In this document: positions 6,654 to 15,111 of the stretch, piece after piece
How the letters are laid out: the number at the start of each line of letters is the position of its first letter
How positions within the stretch are numbered: position 1 is the stretch's first letter
NCBI GenBank assembly: GCA_002392765.1
Contig: DGHT01000028.1
Location: 1 to 33,732 of the forward strand
DNA: 33,732 nt
Origin: Verrucomicrobia bacterium UBA3841
GTDB lineage: Bacteria > Verrucomicrobiota > Kiritimatiellia > RFP12 > UBA1067
Direction: 5' to 3'
The notes under the pieces: generated by a model
Seen by the model: only the letters and a program-made list of their open reading frames with translations
What the model was told of the DNA's origin: nothing
Databases searched by the model: none
Program-made: the position numbers and the translations under genes

Positions 6654-8909
6654 ATGGAATCAGGCGAAAAAATGAAACAAATGCATATCATCAAGCGCAG
6701 CGGTGAGGAAAAACCCTTCGATATTTCAAAAATCAGGAACGCCATACGCAAGGCCAGCCAGGTGGTGGATATCAAGGATGCGCTTTCCGAGGGAAGGATA
6801 AATCTAATTGCCGAGGAGGTCGCCGGAGTGTGCGCCGGACGCGACAGGGCGATGACGGTCGAAGAGATCCAGGACGTCGTCGAGACGAAGATCATGGAGA
6901 TGGGTGCGCATGAAATCGCCAAGAAGTACATCACCTACCGCTACAAGCAGTCGCTTCTCAGGCAGGCGAACACGACGGACAAGCAGATACTTTCGCTTAT
7001 CGAGTGCAACAACGAGGATGTGAAGCAGGAGAATTCGAACAAGAATCCGACGATCAACTCGGTTCAGCGCGACTACATGGCCGGCGAGGTGTCCAAGGAC
7101 GTAGCCGCTCGTCTTCTGCTCCCCCCCGACATCGTGCAGGCCCACAAGGACGGCATAATCCATTTCCATGACATGGATTACTACGCCCAGCACATGCACA
7201 ACTGCGATCTCGTCAACCTCGAGGACATGCTGCAGAACGGCACGGTCATCTCCGGAACCATGATAGAAAAGCCCAAAAGCTTTTCGACGGCGTGCAATAT
7301 CGCCACGCAGATCATCGCGCAGGTGGCGTCCAACCAGTACGGCGGACAGTCTATCTCGCTCACCCACCTCGCCCCGTTCGTGGAGATTTCGCGCCAGGCC
7401 ATCAGAGAAGAACTCAAAGAAGAGTGCGAGATGTCGGGTCTGACGATGGATCGCGAGTCCTTCGACAAGATCGTCGAAAAGCGCGTTCGCAAGGAAATCC
7501 AGAAGGGCGTGCAGACGATACAGTACCAGGTCGTCACACTCATGACCACCAACGGGCAGGCGCCTTTCGTGACCGTCTACATGTATCTTGGCGAGGCCAG
7601 GAGCGAAGCCGAGCGCAAGGATCTTGCGCTTGTCATCGAGGAGGTTCTCAACGAGAGGATCCGCGGCGTCAAGAACGAGCAGGGCGTGTACGTCACTCCC
7701 GCGTTCCCGAAGCTCATATACGTCCTCGAAGAGCAGAACGTGCGCGAGGGCACGCCGTACTGGTATCTGACGGAGCTCGCCGCCAGGTGCACCGCCAAGC
7801 GCATGGTTCCCGACTATATTTCCGAGAAGAAGATGCGCGAGTACAAGCTTTCCAAGGGCGAGGAGCCCGGGAACGGCGACTGCTACACCTGCATGGGATG
7901 CCGTTCGTTCCTGACGCCCGACAGGTCCGGCAACGGATACGGCAACATCGCCAACGCTCTCAACTACGAGCCCGGAAAGCCGAAATACTACGGTCGTTTC
8001 AACCAGGGTGTCGTCACCATCAACCTCGTCGACGTTGCATTGTCCGCGCACGGTGACATCGAAAAGTTCTGGAGCCTTCTGGAAGAGCGCTGCGAACTCT
8101 GCCACCGCGCGCTCCAGTGCAGACACGAAAGGCTGAAAGGCACGTCTTCCGACGCGGCCCCGATTCTTTGGCAGTACGGGGCGCTCGCGCGCCTCAAGAA
8201 GGGCGAGAAGATCGACAAGCTTCTCTACGGCGGATATTCGACCATATCCCTCGGCTACGCCGGTCTCTGGGAGTGCGTTTTCTCGCTCATCGGCAAGAAA
8301 CTCAACGAGAGGGAGGGCGAGGAGCTGGGTCTCAAGGTGATGCAGAAGCTCAACGAGTTCACCGCAAAGTGGAAAGCGGCCGAAAACATCGACTACTCGC
8401 TCTACGGCACGCCGCTCGAATCTACGACGTACAAGTTCGCGAAGTGCCTCCAGAAGCGTTTCGGCACGATAAAGGGCGTGACGGACAAGAACTACATCAC
8501 GAACTCCTACCATATCCACGTCACGGAGCCGATCGACGCGTTCAAGAAGCTCGAGATCGAGTCCAAGTTCCAGAAGCTCTCCCCCGGCGGCGCTATCAGC
8601 TACGTCGAGGTGCCGAACATGCAGGACAACATCCCGGCGGTGCTCGCGATCATGCAGTACATATACGACAACATAATGTACGCCGAGCTCAACACGAAGA
8701 GCGACTACTGCCAGGTCTGCGGCTACGACGGCGAGATACAGATCGTCAAGGACGAGAGCGGAAAGCTCATCTGGAAGTGCCCCAAGTGCGGCAACACCGA
8801 CGAAGCCAAGCTCAACGTCGCGCGCCGCACGTGCGGATACATCGGCAGCCAGTTCTGGAACCAGGGCCGCACGCAGGAGATCAAAGAGCGCGTCTTGCAC
8901 GTGTCGTGA
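6654..8909 (+). CDS. nrdD: Anaerobic (class III) ribonucleoside-triphosphate reductase
   Basis: 751 aa. It reduces ribonucleoside triphosphates to deoxynucleotides using a glycyl radical. An N-terminal ATP-cone (IIKRSGEEKPFDISKIRNAI onward, about residues 12-100) gives allosteric control. The catalytic barrel contains the cysteine-loop CYTCMGCRSF. Near the C-terminus four cysteines (YCQVCGYDG and WKCPKCGN) form the zinc site. The radical loop RRTCGYIGSQFWNQGRTQEI places the radical at about Gly728. All key residues are present and the length is normal. The ATG at 6654 has no clear ribosome site; the ATG at 6672 (7th codon, after AGGCG) gives a more family-like start and is an alternative. It is regulated by the NrdR boxes upstream. 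The enzyme is destroyed by oxygen, so the host lives at least partly anaerobically. Confidence 0.97.
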   Translation: MESGEKMKQMHIIKRSGEEKPFDISKIRNAIRKASQVVDIKDALSEGRINLIAEEVAGVCAGRDRAMTVEEIQDVVETKIMEMGAHEIAKKYITYRYKQSLLRQANTTDKQILSLIECNNEDVKQENSNKNPTINSVQRDYMAGEVSKDVAARLLLPPDIVQAHKDGIIHFHDMDYYAQHMHNCDLVNLEDMLQNGTVISGTMIEKPKSFSTACNIATQIIAQVASNQYGGQSISLTHLAPFVEISRQAIREELKEECEMSGLTMDRESFDKIVEKRVRKEIQKGVQTIQYQVVTLMTTNGQAPFVTVYMYLGEARSEAERKDLALVIEEVLNERIRGVKNEQGVYVTPAFPKLIYVLEEQNVREGTPYWYLTELAARCTAKRMVPDYISEKKMREYKLSKGEEPGNGDCYTCMGCRSFLTPDRSGNGYGNIANALNYEPGKPKYYGRFNQGVVTINLVDVALSAHGDIEKFWSLLEERCELCHRALQCRHERLKGTSSDAAPILWQYGALARLKKGEKIDKLLYGGYSTISLGYAGLWECVFSLIGKKLNEREGEELGLKVMQKLNEFTAKWKAAENIDYSLYGTPLESTTYKFAKCLQKRFGTIKGVTDKNYITNSYHIHVTEPIDAFKKLEIESKFQKLSPGGAISYVEVPNMQDNIPAVLAIMQYIYDNIMYAELNTKSDYCQVCGYDGEIQIVKDESGKLIWKCPKCGNTDEAKLNVARRTCGYIGSQFWNQGRTQEIKERVLHVS

Positions 8910-8955
8910 GGAAGATGCGGTACCGCACGGCTGCGGAAGGGGTGCATAGGACGCG

Positions 8956-9477
8956 ATGAACTACGCTTCGATACGGACGTGCGATATAGCCAACGGAGAG
9001 GGAGTGAGAGTCTCCCTCTTCGTTTCAGGGTGTACGCACCATTGCAAGGGGTGCTTCAACGAAGAGGCCTGGGACTTCTCCTACGGCAATCCGTTCACCA
9101 AGGACACGGCCGAGTTCATTTTCAAAGCGGCGGAGCCTTCCTGGATCACCGGACTGTCGCTCCTGGGCGGCGAACCGATGGAGCCTGAGAACCAGAAAGT
9201 CCTCCGGCCCTTCCTGCGGGAATTCCGGGCGCGCTTCGGCGATTCAAAGACGGTCTGGGTGTACACTGGCTGCATATACGAGGACCTCACCGGCAGGAAC
9301 GGGGGCGTCTCGCGCTGGCGCACGGACGATACGCCGGAAATGCTCTCGTCGATCGACATACTTGTCGACGGGCCGTTCATCGAGTCCTTGAAAGACATAT
9401 CCCTCAAGTTCCGCGGCAGTTCGAACCAGCGGATACTCGATTTAAAGAAAGGTGGTGAATCATGGCTGAAATCATAG
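8956..9477 (+). CDS. nrdG: Anaerobic ribonucleotide reductase activating protein (radical SAM)
   Basis: 173 aa, the usual NrdG length. The [4Fe-4S]-binding radical SAM motif CxxxCxxC appears as GCTHHCKGC near residues 25-33. It is followed by the SAM-contacting LLGGEPM (about 72-78) and DILVDGPF near 130. NrdG cleaves S-adenosylmethionine to install the glycyl radical on NrdD, encoded 46 bp upstream. The short gap contains a perfect 12-bp palindrome (TGCGGTACCGCA, 8915-8926) of unknown role. The 3' end overlaps pyrF by 16 bp. Confidence 0.96.
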   Translation: MNYASIRTCDIANGEGVRVSLFVSGCTHHCKGCFNEEAWDFSYGNPFTKDTAEFIFKAAEPSWITGLSLLGGEPMEPENQKVLRPFLREFRARFGDSKTVWVYTGCIYEDLTGRNGGVSRWRTDDTPEMLSSIDILVDGPFIESLKDISLKFRGSSNQRILDLKKGGESWLKS

Positions 9478-10157
9478 TGGCGCTGGACGTCCAGACGCGC
9501 GCGGAGGCGGTTTCAAAGATCGAAACGATCGGAGAGGCGGTCGGCTTCTACAAAATCGGAATGGAGCTCTTCACGGCCGAGGGGCCGGACGTGGTTAAAG
9601 CCGTCAGGGACATGGGAAAGAAGGTTTTCCTGGATCTCAAGTTCCACGACATACCGAGAACGGTCGAAAGAGCGGTCCGCTCGGCGGCGAAACTCGGAGT
9701 CGATCTGCTTACGATCCACTCGACCGGCGGCAGGGCGATGATACGCGCAGCCGCGGATGCCGCTGCGGAATTCGGCGCGGCGGGCCCGAAGGTCCTCGCT
9801 GTGACGGTGCTTACGTCGCTCGACCGCACCGATCTCGAAGACGTCGGGATAACGGGACGCTCCCCCGCCGACCAGGTTTTCGAGATGGCCCGCTTCGCCG
9901 TCGCGAACGGCGCATCGGGGCTCGTATGCAGTCCTATGGAGGTCGGACGCCTTTCCGCCGCGCTCCCCGCAGGTACGCTTTTCATCACTCCCGGCGTCAG
10001 GCCCGCAGGCGCGGCTCTCGGCGATCAGAAGCGCGTCGCGACTCCGGCCGAGGCTGTGCGCGACGGCGCTACGCACCTCGTCGTCGGGCGTCCGATCCTC
10101 GCCGCCCCCGATCCGGCCGCCGCCGCGAGATCCATCCTCGATGAAATCCGCGCATAG
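9462..10157 (+). CDS. pyrF: Orotidine 5'-phosphate decarboxylase
   Basis: 231 aa, a normal length. It catalyses OMP to UMP, the last step of de novo pyrimidine synthesis. The N-terminal IIVALDVQ, the catalytic charge network DLKFHDIPRTV (Asp-Lys...Asp near residues 57-65), the phosphate-binding region ITPGVRP and a C-terminal VVGRPI loop are all present. The start lies inside the end of nrdG with a strong ribosome site (AAAGGTGGTGAATC), so translation is coupled. The gene ends directly before the polA start codon. Placement with nrdDG links UMP synthesis to dNTP production; this is an operon inference from spacing. Confidence 0.96.
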   Translation: MAEIIVALDVQTRAEAVSKIETIGEAVGFYKIGMELFTAEGPDVVKAVRDMGKKVFLDLKFHDIPRTVERAVRSAAKLGVDLLTIHSTGGRAMIRAAADAAAEFGAAGPKVLAVTVLTSLDRTDLEDVGITGRSPADQVFEMARFAVANGASGLVCSPMEVGRLSAALPAGTLFITPGVRPAGAALGDQKRVATPAEAVRDGATHLVVGRPILAAPDPAAAARSILDEIRA

Positions 10158-12872
10158 ATGAAAAAACTTTTCATAATCGACATGATGCCTTTCCTGTACA
10201 GGGGGCATTTTGTCTTTCTCAAGAACCCCAGGATCACGGCGTCGGGGATAAACACTTCCGCCCTCCTGGGACTCGTGAACGGACTCGCATCCATACTCTC
10301 CAGGGAGCATCCGACGCATGCGGTTCTTGCGATGGATCCGGGTGGTCCGACGTTCCGGCACGAGGCGTATCCTCCGTACAAGGCACAGCGGCAGAAAATG
10401 CCCGAGGATCTGGCCGAATGCATACCGTACGCCTTCGAACTCGCCGACGCGCTCGGGATTCCGGTCTTGCGCGCAGACGGTTTCGAGGCCGACGATGTGA
10501 TGGGCACTCTGGCCGTGAAGGGCGCCGAAGCGGGATTCGACGTGTACATGGCCACGCCAGACAAGGATGCGGCGCAGCTTGTGCGCCCCGGCGTGCGGCT
10601 TTTCCGTCCGGGACGCTCCGGCGACGAGGCCGAAATATACGACGAGGAACTCGTCCGCTCCCACTGGCATCTTTCCGGCCCCGCGCAGATGATCGACTAT
10701 CTCGCCCTCGCGGGGGATTCGTCGGACAACATACCGGGAATCCGCGGCGTCGGCGAGAAAACAGCCGCTGAACTTCTTTCGCGTTTCGGGACGGTCGAGA
10801 ACATCATCGCGAACGCGGCTTCTATAAAGGGCAGGCTCGGCGAGAAGGTGGCGTCCGGCGAAAAGGACGCTCTCATGTCGAAGTTCCTCGCCACGATAAG
10901 GACGGACGTCCCTCTCGATTTCAAGTGGGAGGATTTCGAACTGGCCCCTCCCGATCCCGCAAAACTCGCGCCCGTATGCGCGAAATACGAATTGAACAGG
11001 CTCGCGAAGGCGTTTTCGCTCGAAATGGCGGAATCCGGCGCCGCCGCGTCCGGCAAAATCGCCACGATCGCCGACACTCCTCACGACTACAGACTAGTGA
11101 AAACGCCGGAGGAGGCGAACGCGCTTCTCGAGGAACTGTCGAAGCACGACCCGATAGCGTTCGATACCGAGACGGAGGCGTTCGGCTCCCATGCGTCCAC
11201 CGAGGCGCATTTCTGCAAGCTTACCGGATTTTCGTTTGCGACGGCCCCGGGGAAGGCCTGGTACGTGACGGGCGACCTCGTTGACGTGTTCCGTCCGCTT
11301 TTCGCCGACCCGGCCCGGACGTTCATCGCGCACAATGCGAAGTTCGACCTTTCCGTCCTGCGCAGCCACGGAATCGGCGTCGCATCCACCGTCCGCGACA
11401 CCATGCTCGAGGATTACTGCCTTGATTCGTCCGCGCGCCATTCGCTCGACGCGCTCTCCGAAAGGTGTCTTGGATACCGTCCGATTCCCATCGAGGCGCT
11501 CATAGGCGAGAAGGAGCGCGGCAAGGAGCAACTTTCGATGGGAAGCCTGCCGCCGGAGAAGATTCTCGACTACGCCGCCGAAGACGCCGACGTCGCATTC
11601 CGCCTCGATTCGGTCCTCCGCGCGAAGGTCGCCGAAGCCGGCGCGTCCGCCGCGCTGGAGACGTCCGAGGAGCCGCTTGTAAAGACGCTCATCGACATGG
11701 AACGCGAGGGTGTCAGGATCGATGTGAACGCCCTGAAGGAGTACGGCGCAGGACTCGAAAAAGAAATCCTTTCTCTCTATTCGTCGATACTCAAGTACGC
11801 TCCGCCGCAATTCAATCCCGACAGCCCGAAGCAGCTGGGCGACCTGCTTTTCGGAGTTCTCGGCCTGCCTGCGGACGGCGTTCGCAAGACGTCGACCGGA
11901 CAGTACTCGACCGATGAAAAAACGCTGGTGAAACTCGAGCATTGCCATCCCGTAATCCACGACATTCTCGAGTACCGGGCCTGCACGAAACTCAAATCGA
12001 CGTACGTCGACAAACTTCCGAAGCTGATCGACGCGAACGGACGCGTCCATACTACGTACTCGCAGGCTTTCACCGAAACCGGCCGCCTCAGTTCGTCCGA
12101 CCCCAATCTCCAGAACATCCCCATAAGGACGGAGCGCGGCAAACCGATCCGCAAAGCCTTCATCGCGCGCGACGACCGGCACGTTCTCGTTTCCGCCGAC
12201 TATTCGCAGGTCGAGTTGCGTCTCATGGCCGCGTTTTCCGGCGACGGGGCGATGCTCGACGCCTTCCGCCGCGGCGAGGACATCCACCGCGACACCGCCG
12301 CGCGCGTTTTCGACGTAATGCCGGCGTTTGTCACCCCCGAACAGCGCTCGCGCTGCAAAATGGTGAATTTCGGCATAATCTACGGCATATCCGCATTCGG
12401 GCTTTCCCAGCGTCTGGGCATCGCCCGCAAAGAGGCGGCCGCTCTCATAGAGACGTATTTCAAACAGTACCCGAAGGTCAAGGCGTTCATGGAAGAGGCC
12501 GTGGAAAAGGCCCGCTCCAAGGGATACGCTACGACGATCCTCGGGCGCAGGCGAACGTTGAGAGACATCAATTCGCGCAATGCGACCGCCCGTCAAGCGG
12601 CCGAGCGCGACGCCATAAACACCCCCATACAGGGTTCCGCCGCGGACTTGATCAAGGTGGCGATGGTGCGCATAGACAAAGTGCTGAGGGAAAGGGCTCT
12701 CCGTTCGCGGATGGTCTTGCAGATACACGACGAACTCGTGTTCGACGTTCCGAAGGAGGAAGAGGCCGAGGTTGTGGAAATCGTCCGCAGGGAAATGTCC
12801 GGCGCGATAGATTTCGGCGTTCCGCTGGAAGTGTCCGTGGGGTCGGGTCCTGACTGGCTCTCCGCCCACTGA
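10158..12872 (+). CDS. polA: DNA polymerase I
   Basis: 904 aa with all three domains. Residues 1 to about 290 are the 5'-3' flap nuclease (FEADDVMGTLA, TPDKDAAQLV, GDSSDNIPGIRGVGEKTA). Residues about 315-490 are a 3'-5' proofreading exonuclease with intact motifs: FDTETE (Exo I), HNAKFDLSVL (Exo II), YAAEDADVAF (Exo III). Residues about 540-904 are the polymerase: SADYSQVELRLMAAFS (motif A), the O-helix RSRCKMVNFGIIYG (motif B; Phe at the ddNTP-discriminating position) and QIHDELVFDV (motif C). It fills gaps, removes RNA primers and acts in repair. The ATG directly follows the pyrF stop. Its 3' end is 11 bp from the first modular repeat locus. Confidence 0.97.
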   Translation: MKKLFIIDMMPFLYRGHFVFLKNPRITASGINTSALLGLVNGLASILSREHPTHAVLAMDPGGPTFRHEAYPPYKAQRQKMPEDLAECIPYAFELADALGIPVLRADGFEADDVMGTLAVKGAEAGFDVYMATPDKDAAQLVRPGVRLFRPGRSGDEAEIYDEELVRSHWHLSGPAQMIDYLALAGDSSDNIPGIRGVGEKTAAELLSRFGTVENIIANAASIKGRLGEKVASGEKDALMSKFLATIRTDVPLDFKWEDFELAPPDPAKLAPVCAKYELNRLAKAFSLEMAESGAAASGKIATIADTPHDYRLVKTPEEANALLEELSKHDPIAFDTETEAFGSHASTEAHFCKLTGFSFATAPGKAWYVTGDLVDVFRPLFADPARTFIAHNAKFDLSVLRSHGIGVASTVRDTMLEDYCLDSSARHSLDALSERCLGYRPIPIEALIGEKERGKEQLSMGSLPPEKILDYAAEDADVAFRLDSVLRAKVAEAGASAALETSEEPLVKTLIDMEREGVRIDVNALKEYGAGLEKEILSLYSSILKYAPPQFNPDSPKQLGDLLFGVLGLPADGVRKTSTGQYSTDEKTLVKLEHCHPVIHDILEYRACTKLKSTYVDKLPKLIDANGRVHTTYSQAFTETGRLSSSDPNLQNIPIRTERGKPIRKAFIARDDRHVLVSADYSQVELRLMAAFSGDGAMLDAFRRGEDIHRDTAARVFDVMPAFVTPEQRSRCKMVNFGIIYGISAFGLSQRLGIARKEAAALIETYFKQYPKVKAFMEEAVEKARSKGYATTILGRRRTLRDINSRNATARQAAERDAINTPIQGSAADLIKVAMVRIDKVLRERALRSRMVLQIHDELVFDVPKEEEAEVVEIVRREMSGAIDFGVPLEVSVGSGPDWLSAH

Positions 12873-12883
12873 CGACGGAGAAG

Positions 12884-13113
12884 AGTGTAACATGTAAAGT
12901 GTAAAATGTAAAATTGCGGAAAAGCATACTGAGGGAACGTATCCCCCGGTCGAAGACCGTCCGCGAAGCGGATGCCCTAGCAGGGGTGCTTTCCCAGTTA
13001 GGCCGCCACCAAGATGGTGGCTTTCCCAGTTAGTCCCGCAATTGCGAAATTCCATAATTCCACAATTTCCCGGCTTTCCCGGTTAGTGACGCACCGGGAC
13101 GGTGCATCTCCTT
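12884..13113. repeat. Modular triloop-hairpin repeat, locus A
   Basis: Downstream of polA an A/T tract (AGTGTAAAATGTAAAATTG, 12898-12916) leads to GGGAACGTATCCCCC (12933-12947) and then consecutive hairpins. They are GGTC-GAA-GACC (12948-12958), TCCGC-GAA-GCGGA (12960-12972), CCCT-AGC-AGGG (12975-12985), linker TTTCCCAGTTAGG, GCCACCA-AGA-TGGTGGC (13005-13021), linker TTTCCCAGTTAG, palindrome CGCAATTGCG (13037-13046), linker variant TTTCCCGGTTAG, GCACCG-GGA-CGGTGC (13091-13105), then ATCTCCTT. No coding potential is seen here. Confidence 0.85.
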
Positions 13114-13130
13114 CAAAAGCAAAAGGGTCG

Positions 13131-13442
13131 GATCCTTCTATATATGATGGTGTTAGAGACATAGCGGAGTATGCGTTTTCTGATTGCAGGCGGTTTGAGA
13201 GCATAACGGTGCCTGATAGCATGGAGAGCATAGGGCGGAGTGCGTTTTCCGGGTGCCGACGTCTTGCGAACGTGTCGCTTCCCGGACGTATGGAAAACAA
13301 ACCGATAGGATCGGCATTCGTGTCATGTTCGCCCGAATTGGCGATTTCATACCGGAACGGCGGGAAAACACGCGCACCGGCGGACGATGTGTCAGATTTT
13401 ACGGAAGGGAGCGTATTTCAGTGTAAGATTCCGCAACAATGA
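13131..13442 (+). pseudogene. BspA-like leucine-rich repeat (LRR_5) remnant
   Basis: The frame encodes about 1.5-2 recognisable BspA-type LRR units (VRDIAEYAFSDCRRFESITVPDSMESIGRSAF and SGCRRLANVSLPGRM), then a non-repeat tail. The open frame extends upstream to 13014 only through hairpin-repeat DNA. There is no signal peptide and no ribosome site at a plausible ATG. Full BspA-like proteins are long secreted surface proteins with many such units, so this is best read as a decayed fragment. It could still be a short expressed protein, which I consider unlikely. Confidence 0.55.
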
Positions 13443-13528
13443 ACGAGTAATTTACAGATAACAACCTTGACATATCCTCGTAACATATAGCGTTCGAAAA
13501 CGCGCAATTTAACGAAAGGAGAATTACA

Positions 13529-15004
13529 ATGAAGCATTTGTGTAGTCCAGTGGTTATGGCTGCCGCCGCGCTTGCAGCGGTGCAGCCTGCATCGGCGCAA
13601 GGGGGGGTGACCGACGAACACGACCCTCTCAACGCCGTGGTGAAACTAGAAGTCTCGACCGCAAAGCCCGACATCTGCTGTCCGTGGTCCAACCGCACAA
13701 ACGGCTCTAACGGTTCTGGCGTCGTCATCGCACCCGGGAGGATTCTCACCTGTGCGCATTGCGTGACGGACGCCTGCTACATTCGCGTCCGCAAGCATAA
13801 CGAAGACATGCTCTATCATGGCTCCGTTCAATTCATTGACAATGATGCCGACCTGGCACTTGTCGGCGTGGACGATCCGGCCTTCATGGCGGGCATCACG
13901 CCCATGGAGATCGGCGAGACGCCGCATGTGCAGGATGATGTGCTGGCCGTCGGCTATCCGCTTGGCGGCGAGGATATTTCCTACACCCGCGGCATTGTCT
14001 CCCGCATCGAGGACATCAGGTATGCCCACGGCTGGACGTATCTTCTCGGCATCCAGGTCGACGCGGCCATCAACCCGGGGAACAGCGGCGGCCCGGTTCT
14101 CGACATGAAAAGCTGGAAGATCGCCGGCATCGCGTTTCAGGGGCTGGGCAAGGCGGAAGGAGAGTCCCTGGGGTACATAATCCCGCCGGACATCATCCGG
14201 CACTTCCTTGCGGACATCAAGGATGGAAAGGTTGACGGCTTCCCCGACTTTCTGTTTTCAATGGGCAATATGGAAAGTCCGGCAAAGCGCCGTTATTATA
14301 AAATGGATGCAGGTCGAACTGGAGTGGTGGTCGAGGACGTTGACCCGGTTCTGGGGAAGGATTCGATTCGCACCGATGACATTATCCTGGAGGTCGATGG
14401 ATACAAGGTCTCCAACAACGGGCGGATCCGCTTGAAGGGCGGTGAGCCGCGTTCGCTCTACTATCCCATATATGTCCGCCAGATAGGCGAGAAGGCGCCC
14501 GTGAAAGTTTATCGCGACGGCAGAGTTGTCGAAACCTTCATCACGGTTGCGAAGAAAAACATGCGCATACGCAGATGGATGTATGACGCCAAGCCTGACT
14601 ACTTCGTCTATGGCGGCTTTGTGTTCACGACGGTTTCCTTCGATTATCTTGTCCGGGCGGAGGCGAAGTTCCACGACGACCTCCTCGGCGACAAGGACTG
14701 TGACGACGACGAGGCCGTTGCGATTTCCTTCTGCTTCGCCGATGTGGGGATAGAGGGCTATATCGGCTGCGAAAAGTCGCATGTGCGGAGCGTCAATGGA
14801 GTGAAGGTGCGCAATCTTCGCCATCTGGTGGAGCTTGTCGATGCGCAGAAGGACGGGTTCATCTGCTTTGGTCTCGATAGCGGAGACGAATGGGACGTCA
14901 AGGTGATTGTCGATGTGAAGGAAATGCGCGAGTCCACGGCCCGCGTGATGAAGCGCAACCTGATTCCGGCGGATCGCAGCGAAGATCTCCGCACGAAGAA
15001 GTGA
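13529..15004 (+). CDS. Secreted trypsin-like serine protease with PDZ-like region (Deg/HtrA-like)
   Basis: 491 aa, preceded by a strong ribosome site (AAAGGAGAATTACA). A Sec signal peptide (MKHLCSPVVMAAAALAAVQPASAQ) is followed by a chymotrypsin-fold protease. The catalytic triad is His77 in LTCAHCV, Asp108 in NDADLALV and Ser186 in NPGNSGGP. Residues about 265-360 look like a PDZ domain (TGVVVEDVDPVLGKDSIRTDDIILEVDGYKV). A second PDZ-like stretch may lie near the C-terminus (SVNGVKVRNLRHLVELVD). This order resembles Deg proteases acting in periplasmic quality control, but the spacing is unusual, so it may instead be a secreted digestive or defence protease. It sits alone between repeat loci and is bracketed by an inverted 19-bp sequence. 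Confidence 0.85.
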   Translation: MKHLCSPVVMAAAALAAVQPASAQGGVTDEHDPLNAVVKLEVSTAKPDICCPWSNRTNGSNGSGVVIAPGRILTCAHCVTDACYIRVRKHNEDMLYHGSVQFIDNDADLALVGVDDPAFMAGITPMEIGETPHVQDDVLAVGYPLGGEDISYTRGIVSRIEDIRYAHGWTYLLGIQVDAAINPGNSGGPVLDMKSWKIAGIAFQGLGKAEGESLGYIIPPDIIRHFLADIKDGKVDGFPDFLFSMGNMESPAKRRYYKMDAGRTGVVVEDVDPVLGKDSIRTDDIILEVDGYKVSNNGRIRLKGGEPRSLYYPIYVRQIGEKAPVKVYRDGRVVETFITVAKKNMRIRRWMYDAKPDYFVYGGFVFTTVSFDYLVRAEAKFHDDLLGDKDCDDDEAVAISFCFADVGIEGYIGCEKSHVRSVNGVKVRNLRHLVELVDAQKDGFICFGLDSGDEWDVKVIVDVKEMRESTARVMKRNLIPADRSEDLRTKK

Positions 15005-15016
15005 AGCGCCGCAATT

Positions 15017-15042
15017 CCCGCGTCCGCGTTTTTCGGCGCGGG
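15017..15042 (+). terminator. Hairpin 13 bp after the protease gene, candidate terminator
   Basis: CCCGCG (15017-15022) pairs with CGCGGG (15037-15042). Inside it CCG (15024-15026) pairs with CGG (15034-15036) around a T-rich loop. No T-tract follows, so this is a weak terminator candidate. Confidence 0.4.
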
Positions 15043-15111
15043 TCGTGTACGCGCCGATTGGGAAGGCGGCGATGCCGGTAAATTGGGATGGGCGCCTCCA
15101 TGGCGGGGCGC

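Noticed and set aside
6804..8900. A 698-aa open frame antisense to nrdD.
   Set aside because: It is a codon-position shadow of a GC-rich gene; the protein is low-complexity Leu/Val/Arg/Asp-rich with no family features, and nrdD on the other strand is certain.
9513..11084. A 523-aa frame antisense to pyrF and polA.
   Set aside because: Same shadow effect; no ribosome site or domain, and both sense genes are unmistakable.
13014..13130. Upstream extension of the LRR frame as an intact secreted protein.
   Set aside because: The added residues translate hairpin repeats and provide no signal peptide.
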